A stretch of 64,000 nt of DNA, from the NCBI GenBank assembly GCA_029204225.1, contig CM055111.1, positions 29,036,340 to 29,100,339 on the forward strand, in the 5' to 3' direction. Made by a program: the position numbers and the translations under genes. This stretch comes from Diphasiastrum complanatum. Its lineage: Eukaryota > Streptophyta > Lycopodiopsida > Lycopodiales > Lycopodiaceae. Of this stretch, positions 13,601 to 27,100 are shown piece after piece. The notes below the pieces were generated by a model. It was not told the DNA's origin, searched no databases, and worked only from the letters and a program-made list of their open reading frames with translations. Position 1 is the first letter of the stretch. Each line of letters starts with the position of its first letter.

Positions 13601-16600
13601 GTCTCTCAACGTTGTTCCTATTGAGTAATTTTCCATGCTGTTAAGCTCTTCAAAACTTATACTTTATAGTGTGGCAGGATAATTTGACCAAGGCCCAATC
13701 CCTGATCTATGGCAAGCATATGAAGTCTCCTGAGTGTGTTACGGTTGTTTGTGCTGTAGAATGTTTGGCACTTTACTATTTGGTAGTAGGTAATGAGAGA
13801 TAATGATAGTAACAGAGTTTAGATACTGATACTAATAACATTATTAGATGACTTAGTTATTGGATATGAAATCGTGACATATGAAATCACAGCATCTAAT
13901 ACTGATAATAACTTAGATACTGATAATGTTATCTAATACTGTCAGTATCAGTATTAGCATAATCAGTATCTTTCTTTCCTTTGTTAAGAAAATACGTATT
14001 TAATTTTTTTTTTTGTCAAGTTCCGGAACGGAATGCATTCCGTTCTGGAACAGGCAACTATGAGTCAGCCACACGTTGCATGTACGATATCTTCCTTTAA
14101 TTTAGCCACGCTTAGAATGAACTGGCAGTTCCAATTTTTGATTGATTGAGATTGTTTCTTTGGGCATCCCAGGAAAGGATGGATTAGTATCTGTCTCATC
14201 AAATTTGGCATCTAATTGAGCTGGACACTCTCTTTCTGGAGAATAACTCGACTCAATTTGAGCAAGAATCAAGATTGGAATCTAATTTTATGCTGATATA
14301 TTCAGTGCATTATAGGTCTGTTGGTGGAGCGTAATAGTGACCTGAGATGGTGAAGAGGTCTCTTCAATATAACAATGTCGAGTACCCATATGAACAAGTT
14401 ACAATGAGAAATTTTTTGTATGAAACCAATGACGGTTATCTCTATTGAGAGAACTTTTCTTTCTACATTTGTTGTATTGGTTATATGCATGGAAAGTCCT
14501 CTGCATTCTACATTTTTTCTATATCATCTTGCTCAATTGTATGTCATCGACTATGCCTTTTTCTCTGCCAATTATGCTATCTAATTGCTTTTCTGGCAGA
14601 TTGGAAAGCACATGAAGTATGGGATTCTTCAGAAGAATGAGTTCAAAATCGTCTACATTGCACCAATGAAGGTGAAATTGTGGAATGTTTCTGAGCACCA
14701 TGCTTCCAAAAATAGTGAGTTTTTTTTTCATCATCCCTTTTAGATGTTGAACCACATTTTATCTCTAGGCTCTTGCAGCAGAGGTTACAGCAGCATTTGG
14801 TCGAAGACTTGCACCTTTGAATGTGGTTGTAAAGGAGCTGACAGGTGATATGCAATTAACAAAGAGGGAACTTGAAGAAACTCAAGTAAGTAGAAAATTT
14901 GTGCTTGTTTTGAAAAGCTTGTTGGCTTTCTGAGCTAAAACTTGTAATTATTAGTGTAGATTTACAGCTTCTCCTCCATTACTGTATATGCAAGATGCTT
15001 CTACTGTGCTCCTGAGCATGATATTTTGAGTCCTTAATATTGCTTCTGTGCAAACAAATCAATGTTAAATTGAGAGGATTGAATTGCAGATGATCGTAAC
15101 AACTCCTGAAAAATGGGATGTGATCACTCGGAAGACCAGTGACATGGCCCTTGCGGTACTAGTGAAGCTATTAATAATTGATGAAGTGCATCTTTTGAAT
15201 GATGATCGTGGGCCAGTAATAGAAGCACTTGTTGCACGTACACTTCGACAGGTTCATTTGTTTTCCTTCCGCCAAATCACTTGTACTTTCTGTAAAAGCA
15301 GGGAGGTTGTTTGATTTGTCTGAGAGCCTTATCTAGGAGGGTATAGCGTGAAAAAACATCAGAGCCATTAAATAAAAATGGGAGCAAAGTGGGTTTGTTT
15401 CCAACTGACAATTCCGTTTTCAAACTAAACTTACTCTGCAGATCGCCAAGCTTGGAGCTCTTCTTAAGGATATATGCTCTTTCTGGATTTATGCAATGCC
15501 ATGAAAATGAATCCAGAAATGGTCTATTTGATTATTAATCCCAATATCTTTCTTGCCTCTTTGTCCAGGTAGAATCCAGTCAGAGCATGATTCGCATAGT
15601 GGGTCTTTCAGCCACTCTCCCAAATTACTTGGAGGTTTTTCCGAAACCCTTATAGATTCACAATTTTCTTCTTCCACGTATTGTTGGGTATGGTTATTCA
15701 AAAGTGTGATACAGTTGAGAATACTATCTTGATCTTTCATTCTCCTCTGTTAGGATGGTTGCTGGTGCACAGAGGTTCCAATATAGTGTCCTTTGGTAGT
15801 TTAAGATTGATTGCTGAGAATCATCGACACTTCTATTTTGTTAGGTGGCTCGGTTTCTACGTGTCAATGCAGAAAGTGGACTGTTCTATTTTGATGCTAG
15901 TTATCGACCTGTACCTCTGACACAAGAGTACATCGGAATCACTGAACCTAATTTTGTTCAGCGAAATCATTTAATGAATGAGATTTGTTACAACAAGGTT
16001 TGTTACACTTGTTGCTGATGCCTGTATATCAAGATACCTGATCCCAGCAATTAGTAACACTCCTTTTCTTAGCATCTGAGGTATGCCCTATAAGTTTCAC
16101 CAAAGGTCATGTTATCTTTGCTTTATCACCTTGCAGATATTACGGGCTGTGAGTAGTGGGCAGCAAGCAATGGTCTTTGTTCATTCAAGGAAGGATACAG
16201 TGAAAACTGCTCGCATTTTGGTGATGTCTGCTGTTTCTTAAAAACATTCCTGATATTTGTTCTCTTTAGTTGATGAGTCTTCACTAGCTTGAACTTTTGC
16301 TCCCACAAATAGACATCAGTGTATTTGACTTTAGGGCACAGAATGCTAATTCTTATTATTGAGTGCCTTAAATGTACTTAAAATACAAAAAGAGAAGTAA
16401 GACATACTTGACATAGGAATCCTTGTATATTTTGTATTTCTCTGCTAGAGTTTTCCATTGTCGTGCTAAGGGCGTGCATTATGTTTTTTTTTTCCAATTA
16501 TCCAAATTGCTATGTTGTAAAGCTTTGAAAGACCCTTAAATCAGGGTCTCAACTCACATTTCAGTCAAGAGTGTTCTACTGGTATGAAGCCTTCATCTGC

Positions 16601-19600
16601 GATAAAATGGATAGAGTAGCGTGAGTAATTTCTCAGTGTACATGGTTTTGATTTTGTCTAGTTGTTCGTTGTAATTTTCACCAAGATGGCTTTTAGATGC
16701 TTTGTGCTGATTATTTCTAAATCGGACATCAAAAGCACCCATACAAAACACTTTAAACTTAGCAATATAGTATTCAACAGAATTTACCCTGACACAAAAC
16801 AAAACATTATTTTCAGGTAGAGTTATCCAAAAAAAATGGAGAAGCTGGTCGTTTTGGGTGCGAAGACCACCCACAGTATGGTTTAATGAAGGTCTGCAAA
16901 ATTTCTTGAACTACAGAGTTTGACCTGTTCATTATAAATCATCTACTGTGGATAAGTTGTGTTTTTATTTCCTTATATTGAAGTTAGTATATAAATCTTA
17001 CAGAAGGAAGTTCTCAAGTCGAGAAATAAAGAGCTAGGAGAACTGTTCCAATCTGGTTTTGGAGTCCATCATGCTGGGATGCTTCGCTCGGATAGAAATT
17101 TAACAGAGCGCCTGTTCTCTACGGGATTATTGAAGGTACTCTATTGCTGTTATCTCGGATAAGAATCGACAACAATTTTAAACCAATTAGAATACATCTC
17201 TACTTCATCACTAGGAGATATTTTGCAGTTACTTTTCTTACTTGAGTGAAATGTGTTTCTCCTTCCAAGTTTGAGCGAGCTGCTTCAGTGTCTAGAATCC
17301 GCAGCCTTCTATGCATGCAGTAGTTTCTGCTTAGTGTTTTTTTATCTAGTGCAATCTTGTAACTGCTGATTGTAAATGTGTGTTGCCTTCAATTGATAAA
17401 CGGTTTTTTGATAAGTTACAGCGTATCAACCCAATCAATGGCCCCTAGAGGAACATTAATCAAGGTCTGGATATAGATTCTGAGAGCAAAATCAAACCCA
17501 CATTTGGGTAATGTGCTTTGGTAGAGGCAAACCAAGTTGGGTGAACTCTTATATCCAATCGATCTGTTTTTTCTCCCGTATACTGATACCCTATGTGTAT
17601 CTTGAAACCTATACTATGCCCAATAGGCTTGTGGCTTGAGAATACCAAGAGATATGATGTCCTTTCTGTAGGAATAATGACTAATGCGTTAGTACTTGTT
17701 TATATTAACTTCAATTATTGTTGTTTATTATCACTTAAGTTGACTTTGAGCCTTGTGAGGCCATCAATAGGAGTGTAATAGCTCACAATTAGGGTAATCT
17801 CTATTAAGTGTAATCTCCTTCATTATGCTAATATAGTGTGTATGCTAAACTATGGCGATGTTTTCCTTTTTTCCATGTCTGTGGATCTGTGTGGTGTTGC
17901 TTGAGTGACAATGCAAAGCACTGTACTAGGACCTTTGTTTGGTATTAGAGCTTGTAGAGAGCTACAGTTCAAGGGGAGAAAGTCCTTCATAAGAGCTCAG
18001 TGGGAGGAGGATTGAAAAGTGAGGAGAAATCATTCTATCAGCCAGCTTGAGAGTTATTCTCAGCTGAAACAGTGGAATAAAGTGCTATTGGCTTGCTATT
18101 GAGGTGTGACTAGCAAATCATAGCTTTAGATAGGGAAGAAATTGGGCAAAAAATGAGTGAGATTAGTGTTTTGCCAAGTTTTTGCCATAACAAGCCATTT
18201 TTGAGGCAAAACTCTAGATAAATTTCTTGTTTTTCAATCAAATCAGTCCAAGTAAGTTGCTTCCGGGACTGAGGACCTCAGCCATAGCAAGAAACAATAG
18301 TTTTCTTGGTGGGGCAAAATCGGTGATTCAAAGCTTGAATCACCTAGTGGTAGGTGGGTGAACTTGCTCACATCTTTAAAAAGCATAAAGAACAATTGAG
18401 AAATGAGAAAAATCCATCACAAAATAGGTAGGTCACATTTTCTCGAAAGAACTGTTTGTGTGTCCAACGAGAGCAAAAATGATTGTTTCTTCGATACAGT
18501 GAGTTCTGTTTGTTGCGCAAGGCTTCAATAGCCACAAATTTGAGGGCAAAAAGAATTGGATGGTCTAGATCGCTGGATCTTTGAGTAAGATCAACGGTAG
18601 TAATGTGTTGGGTCCTTGAACCTCAAAATTGCAGTTGAAAATTAGCTCTTCATTAAAAATCTTCACTTGTAAGTTTGTTGAAGGGACTTGAAGGACATAA
18701 TTCACTTTGAAAAGGTGTACATTTCAGGGTGAAGAAACAAATTATTTTTCAGGTAGGGGCTAAGTACAATTATTATTGGCCTTTTTGACTGTTCTTGGGC
18801 CATTTGACTCCAAATTCTATCGGCAATCCCATTCAATAGAGAGATCACTGTGAAGTGAGGAAATATGGAGTTTTGCATCTAATGCGACTATTATGAAGTC
18901 GGCATGAAATGTGATGCTTCGGGCGAAAAACTACGCTATTTTGGCAAACGGTGGCTGAATTAGGAGCCGTAAAAGCCTAGCAAATTCTGAGAGAGAGAGG
19001 GCAGCACTCAAATTTGTCGACCAACAATAAGGGAAGTCAATTTTCAACTTTTTTCTATTGATATAGTACCATTGTGAGTGATCAAAGGTGATCAATTGTG
19101 CAGAGTGTGTGAAAAATGGATGATTTCATGCTTTCGGAGGGGATTGAATTGGATGGAAACAATTTTCTGGTGTGGGTATTCAAGATGAAAAATCTGCTTG
19201 TGATGAGCGAATTGTGGGACATAATGGTTGGTCTTGAAACATGGCCTGAATATGATGATGATGGAATGCTCAATAAGAAGCAAGCGTAATATGACCTGAA
19301 AGCTCAAAATGCATTGTGCATTATCAACATGTTGGTGCATGACAATTGGATACCTCACATTAGTGCTCCAACATCACCAATGCAAGCATGGAATATGCTT
19401 CAAGGGATGTTAGAAGTAACGTCATCGACCAGATTGCTATTCTTGAAGCAAAAATTTCACGCAACGAACATGAGTGATGGAGAATCAATAACAGGGTATC
19501 TGACGAGGATCAAAGAAATTCATGATCAACTTTTGTTAGTGGATGAGACTGCTGAAGATGTGGATATGGTGAGTATCACTCTCAATGGACTTCCAAGGGC

Positions 19601-21070
19601 CTATCAATATCTTGTGACAACACTACTGGTGCGAGAACCAACACCATTCTTTGAGGAAGTGTCGGGAATACTTTTTCAAAAAGAATTACATAAGGGAGGA
19701 CTAAACCAAAATGGAAAGATGGTGGATAAGGCATTGGCAGTAAGGAATTTCACACTAAGAGGTAGAGGATGAGACAAAATTCCGATCAACCGGCAAGGTA
19801 TAGATCAAACCAAAAAGAAAAGTAAGAATTGCTTCAACTGTGGGAAAGCCGAAGTTCAGGCATTAGAATGTTGATTGGAATAGGTGAGCAATGCAAATCA
19901 AAAGAGAATTGAATGCTATCACTATGGAAAGACATGACAACATTAAATCCAAAGTCTTGGAGGGAAGACACTCGAGGAGGCATACAATGGTATCAAACCT
20001 AATGTGGCATATTTTAGAGAATTTGGATGCAATGCCTATGCATGCATACCCTTTGAAACAAGACAAAAGCTGGATACTCGATCACAAGGTTACAAGCCAA
20101 TTCGAATCGCGAATTACAAGCCAACCAAGTGCATATTTGTCGAATGTGCTACCAAGAAAGTCATATAAACTCTATGATCCACATTCTATGGGATGTAATT
20201 TTTGATGAGAACGATGATGTGGAGAGGCAATAAAGGTCAAAGCAAGATCTACCACAAGTGCTATATTTTTATGATGAGTCTTTTGATAATGATGGACGAT
20301 CACAAGTGAAAGGAAAAATCTTGGATCTGAAAGAAGAAGAGGAAGTGGAAGAGGAATCTCCACCAAAACTTGTTGGATTTCATTCCTTAAATCATTCTAT
20401 GATGTTGAACTACTTACTCTGCAGTTTTACTCGCATTGTCGGGCAATGTTGAAGGTTTCGAAGACCATCTACAGAAATACACGTATTGTTGACGCAGTGT
20501 CGAATAGACCTAAACTATTATTCAAGGGTTACCAAATAACGACTTTAACAGATTTGGTCGTTGAGTCTTATCCATTACATATTTCGGGTCCAATCCCATA
20601 TTTCCATGTGGCACCTGCCAGGTGGATGACGGCGCATTCCGTTAGGGCTTTGCCATCAACAACTATAAATAGAACAGTAGATTAGTTCATTTTTAAGAGA
20701 GCAATTCGTAAGTTCAATCAGTTCAAGTTTCAGAAGTAGTCACTCTTCTTCTTCTTCTTCTTCTTCACCGGAGGCCAACGCCTGCTTCTCACCATATCAC
20801 GTAGTTTTTTGTATCCACTTAGCCAGTTAGTTAACTTATATCAGTTTTCTTTTTCCCTCTGTGTAGCTGGTGGTTAAGCTGTTGATCTTGTACCCTCGAC
20901 AAAGCTGGAGGTTAAGCTTTGTTTTTCTCTCTGTTTTCTTGTGCTGGTTTAGCTTTTAGGAATAAGTCTTGCGTGGACAATCCTCCTTTTTTGATGTACT
21001 TTCTACTTGTCTTATGTGCCCTCGGGCACTTGATAGACATTAATATATTTCTATTTCTAATTCTAATTCT

Positions 21071-21141
<71 letters not shown>

Positions 21142-24100
21142 CCCGCGTGTGTCATGCCCCCTCGGAAGCTCCCCTGCTCCCCCTGCCACGCAGGCTGCCT
21201 GCGTGCCACACAGGCAGCGCCTGCCTTCGTGGCAGGGATTGCCAATAACGCCGCCAATATTGCCGCTTTTGCCGCCGCCGTCGTCTCCTCTGCCTCTGCC
21301 TCTGCTGCTCCAAAATCGCTTGCCGATCCTCCAACTCAGCCATCCGCTCCTATTGCTGGCTTCCGTCGGATTCCTAAACCCACTGCTTCGTCTTTTTCTT
21401 CGTCCACTCAAGAATCGGCACCCATCCCCTATACTCCATCAAAATCTACCGAGGTATTTTCATCTTGGCAAGAAGATCAGTTCAAAGCTGATTTTCAGAA
21501 TATGAAACTAGAACTCTTGCAGTTGAAGGAAATGGTTGCAACTCTACGCTCTCTCATAGCCCATGAGGACCCCCGGTGTGTCGCTCTTATGGTACGAGAG
21601 ATGTTAATATTGATGCGAGATCTATGCGGGATAGCTTAGCATACCTCTCAGCCCTTGATTACTTCTTTCTTTACCAGGCGGAGATCGCGAGATACAGTGC
21701 ATGATGATGCCGATGACGAGGCTGATGGCCGTTTACATGCTCACAGGGATCATAGACAATGTACTTCTCACCATCACTCTATTGCCAGGATCACCAGACC
21801 TCCTATGCAGAGAGTCAAGACACACTGCACATAGACGATGTCAGAGGGCTCTAGCGCTTCCAGCGCCTCCCCCTGTTGCAGCTCGCATTACATCTTTCTA
21901 TAGCATCAGCACAGTCTTGACATCATGACATAGATACATTTATTATTATGTACATACTCTCTCATTTTTGCATTTATCTTAGTTTGTACTAGATGTACAG
22001 CTTTGGAGACGTTTTATGCTCTCCCATTGTTACCACATACTTGACATGTATTTCATTAATCTTATATGCCTTTCGGCATGGAAAAGACATTAATAAAGCT
22101 TTCCCTCTCTCTCTCTCTCTCTCTCTCTCTACCATGGCCCCTCCTCCTCCTCGCGCCCCTGCTCGTAGATCAGCACGATCCCCAGCCACCTCCTCACTCA
22201 CCTCCCTCGCTCACCACTCACCTCCCCTCGCTGCCCCTTCCCCTAACCCCCTTGCTGCTCCTTCTCCTTCCCTCGCTGCCCCTTCCCGTAACCTCCTCGC
22301 TGCTCCTTCTTCCTTCCCTCGCTGCTCCTTCTTCCCCCCTCGCTGCCCCTTCCCTCGCTGCTGCTCCTTTCCTCGCTGCCCCTTCCCTCGATGCTCCTTC
22401 TTCTCCCCTCGCTGCCCCTTCCCTCACTGCTCCTTCCCCTAACCCCCTCGCTGTTCCTTCCCCTTCCCCCCTCGCTGCTCCACCCCCCCCCCCCCCCCCC
22501 CTCGCTGACCTCCCTGATCTCCTAGCTGCCACCCCCTCACCCATTCTCCTCGCTGACCCCTCCTTGTCACCCCCCTCACCTCACCCCCTCGCTGATCTCT
22601 CACCTCACCCCATTGTCATTCCAGCCCCCCCCCCTCGTTGCCACTTCACCTCACCCCCTTGATGACCCATCTCCCTCTCCTACTACAACTCTCACCCCCC
22701 TCTCTGATGGCTGCTCCCCTGATTCAGCTCCTCTTTTGTCTTCTGACCCTATTCTTCCCACACCGATCATTGCTCACTCTTCCTCCTTCACGGCACCACA
22801 GTCTACAGCCAATATTCCGTATACGCCTTCTAAATCAATTGAACTTTTTTCATCTTGGCAGATTTCCAATTTTTCGGTATGAAATTTCACAGCTGAAAGG
22901 AACAATTACTTCTTTGATCAACGAGAAGAAGCTATTGCAGTCCAAGGTTGCCTCACTCGAACAATCCATTGTTAAACAGGCCGTAGCTTCGGAATCCACC
23001 ACCAACATGCTACGGGAGCTAGAAACCAAGATTGAGAAGCAACACGAAGAGGCCCTTTCCTGGGCATCAGTTTTGAAAAAGGGCACCAAACCCAGCGCTC
23101 CCATCTCCTCAATTATCTCAGCCACCATCTCGGAAGAGAAATCTCGAGACCAAAAATCCCACAATATTAGAGTTCGTGGAGTTCTAGATACACAGGATGC
23201 ATTGGCTGAAGCTAAACGCTTTCTCGACATCACTCTCGGGCACAGGACAGAGGGGTTAGACACCGCATGGAGGACCACTAGAGATGCAGCCACACTCATT
23301 CTTCGTTTCACCTCCCTCGAGAGCCGTCGAGATGCTTTGCGGTGCAGAGCTAAGCTACGTGGTACCACTATCTATATGGACGACGACCTCGCATATATCC
23401 AGGTAGAGGAGAGGCATAAGGCCTTTCAGGCAGCCCGTGAGTCTGGCAGACGAGTCATTTACCGAGATGGACAAGTGTGTTTTCTTGACAGCGCACCTAG
23501 CAGCTCCCAGTGCTAGGGATTTGGGGTCCCCGGGTTCAGGAGTGCCCCGTGGCCCCACCCACACCATCTCTGGATTGGAGTATGGAACTGTGATGGTTTA
23601 CACTCATCTTCCATTGCTGGCGACTTGATCGATTTCATCACTGATAGGGATTTATTGCTCTTTATGGAGACTCATGAGAGTCAGGAGAGAGGATTACCTA
23701 TTTTTCCAGGATACAGATGGGATTCCGTGTACAGACTTGAGACTAGATCAGCTAGCGGTCGTGGATCCGGAGGTGTTGCATGTTTATACAGAGAGTCTCT
23801 TCATCCGAGCATTGAGTTCATCAGATACGACGAGCATGCACGGTATATATGGATTCATATTGCTGGGCAGGATATTGGGTTGGACAGGGACCTCTTTGTG
23901 GCGGCCTGTTATTTTCCTCCAGAGTCTTCATCCTTTGCTGAGGGCACAGGTTCACCCTACCTTGATTTATCGCCTGATATTATCAGATTCGCAGAGCGGG
24001 GGCATATTCTCCTCACTGGAGATTTTAATTCCCAAACCTCTTCACGACAGTCAGAGTTCTATGACATCACTGACCAGCTCTGCGTTCATGCCCTTGACAG

Positions 24101-27100
24101 CGATGATATGGGAGTTACCAGGATTTCAGAGGACAGCTTGGGACCTACTACCCCTTACGGTGAGCATTTATTGCAGTTTGGAGAGGCCCATGAGTTAGCC
24201 ATTTACAATGGCCTAACTTGTTGGCCAAAATCTGGCAGTTATACTTGTCACCCTCACAGTGGTGGACATAGTGTTGTGGATTATCTCATGGGATCACCAT
24301 CTTCCATACCTCTCATCTCTGATTTTCATGTATCTCCCACCACTCTCTCTGATCATTCCTTTCTCTCCTTCGCTATCGGCCGCCTCCCACCTCCCCAGCC
24401 ATCCTCACACCCCCTGCTTACACGGGCACCCAAGTATATATTCAGTTCTCTCTTTACACCAGTCTACCAGGAGTTCCTAACCTCATTGCTCCATTCCTTC
24501 CCTCGCGATAGTATAGTCGAGACTCAAGCTGCCTTTCTTAGCACTTCTCTTCATACGGCTGCTTCCCTTGCTTTTCCATCTAAACCCCATAAAAGCAGAG
24601 GCACCCGCTCCTCATCGATACGACCCCCACACCCCCTGTGGTATGATGCTGAATGTCGCTCTCTTCGTCAGCTTGTCACCTATGCCCGCACTCACGATCC
24701 TCATCTCCTCCACTCCGCTAGGCGCTCTTACTGTCACACACTCCGCCAAAAAAAGCGTATATATGATGACTGCGAAGGAACGCGTCTTGTTGATCTTCTC
24801 TTCAGTTCCTCTTCAGGCGCCTTTTGGCGTGAGTTTATCCCTCGTGCTCCACCACCCCTCCTGGATGACCTTCGCATATGGACTGAATACGCTACCAAAC
24901 TATATACCATATCCACTGACGCACCCATCTCTATCTCCCCACGCCCCTCTGAGTTCACCTTCTTCACATCTGACATGGTACTTACGGCCATCAAGAGAAT
25001 GAAGTCCCATAAAGCAAGAGATATCGAAGACCTTGAATCTGAACTCCTAACCCATGCTTTCGACCTCCTTGCTCCCACACTAGCCACTCTCCTCAATTCC
25101 GCCGTTGTCTCTGGTTTCCCCTCATCCTGGTGCACCAACATCATCCACCCTATTCATAAAAATGGTGATCCCATGATTCCTGGTAATTACCGCACCATCA
25201 TGATCGGACATGTTCTCACGAAGCTCTATGGTACCATACTCCAGTCTGCAATGAGTTCAGAGGCGGAAGCTCGGAGATTACATGCATTGGGGCAGGCAGG
25301 TTTCCGATCTCATTATTCTACCACTGACCATATTTTTACACTTCGAGCCTTGATCGAGAAAGCTAAGTACAGGAAAGAGAGGGTTTACTGCTGTTTTGTA
25401 GATTTCAGGAAGGCCTTCGATTCTGTACCACGCTCCCTGCTCATTCAGAGACTTCGTGACCTTGGTTTCTCCACATATATTGTTTTAGCAGTGATGACTC
25501 TTTATGAGAAGGTCTTGGGATGTTTCCGACATAGCAGTGGCTTATCTGATCACATTTGGAGCACCATTGGGGTGAAACAGGGGTGCTCTCTTTCACCGGT
25601 TCTCTTTGGATTGTATATTGATGAGTTAGAGCGAGCCATCTCACAGTGTGGCGGGGGTGGCTGTAGACTTGGCACCATTCTGATTGCTATTCTCCTTTAT
25701 GCGGATGATGTAGTACTAGTATCCCCGACCAGAGATGGTTTGCAGAGGCAGCTGGATTGTTTACAGGGATTTTGTACCAGATGGGGGTTGGGGGTGAACA
25801 CTGCGAATATATACGCTCCCATGGTTTTTACATTCTTGACATGTACTCCTTTTGGTCTTATATGCCTTTTGGCATGGAAAAGACATTAATAAAGCTTTCT
25901 TTCTTTTGTTCTTTCTCTCTCCATGCTGCTGCCTCCCCCAATTACGACCTCCCCCCGATCGCACCTCCCCAGTCTACGCCTCCCCCTACTGCCACCTCCC
26001 CCAACTGCCGCCTCCCCCAGATTGCACCTCCCCTAGATCACACCTGATTTTTTTTTTTCCAGTTTCATGAAATTTTTTTTTTAGCTGCTGCCAACCTGTT
26101 TCTACCCTCCTCAGCTACTACCTTTCCCCAAATACAGCCATCATGGGTTCTTCCAATGCATCCTCTTCTCACGGCGACATTCAAACTCAGCTTGATGACC
26201 ATCTCATTCACATAAATCATCTCATCACTCCCCAACAGGTTGACTACGCTTCAAACTTTGCAATCCTCTATTACCGATCCATCTCTTTCTCTTCAAACTC
26301 CTCCACCACCTAACAAAGTACCTGATCAATCCTCTCCTTTTGCACCCGTTCCTCCCATAGTTCCACCTACACCTGTCCCTCATCCGGCCCCTCTTAAGAG
26401 TTCATGATTTTAGGGATAAAGTCACACTTACTATCTACAATGGTTCTTCTGATGGAAACTTATTTTCAGCTCGCTCACACTCCGGCACAACAACTTCAGC
26501 TTGCTGCCTTGCATTTGTCCGGACACGCTTTGACATGGTGGCATACTCATCAGACACTATTTGATACTTCTGCTACTTGGAACGAGTTCAAAGTTGCCAT
26601 TCATTCTGCCATGATCGATCCAACGTGGTTTCAGTCTCAACTCGACCTCTATAGACAGCTCACACAAACCGGGACGCTTCTTGAATACAATGAGAAATTT
26701 GTTGAGTTTTCTTATCTGTTTCCTGATCTTCCACTTGTTGAAAGTATTGGTCTTTGTATTTCTGGCATCCATGGTTCTTTACGTTACAATGCTCAGTCTT
26801 TTCAGCCTACTTCATTAGATCGTGCTATGTTGCATGCTTCTACTTTACAACATAAGTACCTTGACCAACAACCATCTTTTCAGTCTTGTTCGCTATCTTG
26901 TCCACCATTTTTTCATTCTGCCACTCCTCCATCTCAATCACCCATTGTTTCTTCGACCATTTCTCCTCCTCGTACCCTACTGCTCCGTTATCTTGAAACA
27001 TTATACACCATAGGAAATGGCTGAGATTCGTGCTAAAAATCTATGTTTTAATTGTCGTAGCCCCGACCATTTGGACCGTAACTGTCCACACCCTCGCCCA

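Larger units (their letters stand above)
12793..14599 (+). other. Intron 6 (1.8 kb) with repeat debris
   Basis: No host coding sequence is seen. It contains a Copia primer site with a probable decayed LTR (13041 to about 13650), an AT-rich imperfect inverted repeat (about 13820-13975) and a 32-bp near-perfect palindrome (14020-14051). It ends at the TCTGGCAG acceptor of exon 7. Confidence 0.75.
22131..25915 (+). mobile_element. LINE-B, two-ORF LINE with 3' deletion
   Basis: It starts directly after the (TC)n tail of LINE-A. ORF1 starts ATG at 22134 in a proline-rich, frame-shifted region and ends with a UAG at 23514-23516. ORF2 follows in the same frame with an APE-type endonuclease and a reverse transcriptase. 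Near 25799, just after RWGLGVN, the sequence jumps to the 3' UTR, so the ORF2 C-terminal third is missing. The 3' end has the hairpin ATGCC-TTTT-GGCAT at 25862-25875, AATAAA at 25888-25893 and a TTTC/TC tail. Confidence 0.9.

Noticed and set aside
20447-21076. RepX as a complete LTR retrotransposon
   Set aside because: No primer site, polypurine tract, second LTR in the expected place, or coding region was found, so it is listed only as a repeat.
23625-25889. A 754-residue frame that could be taken for a host gene
   Set aside because: It is LINE-B ORF2: APE endonuclease and YADD reverse transcriptase, inside an intron.
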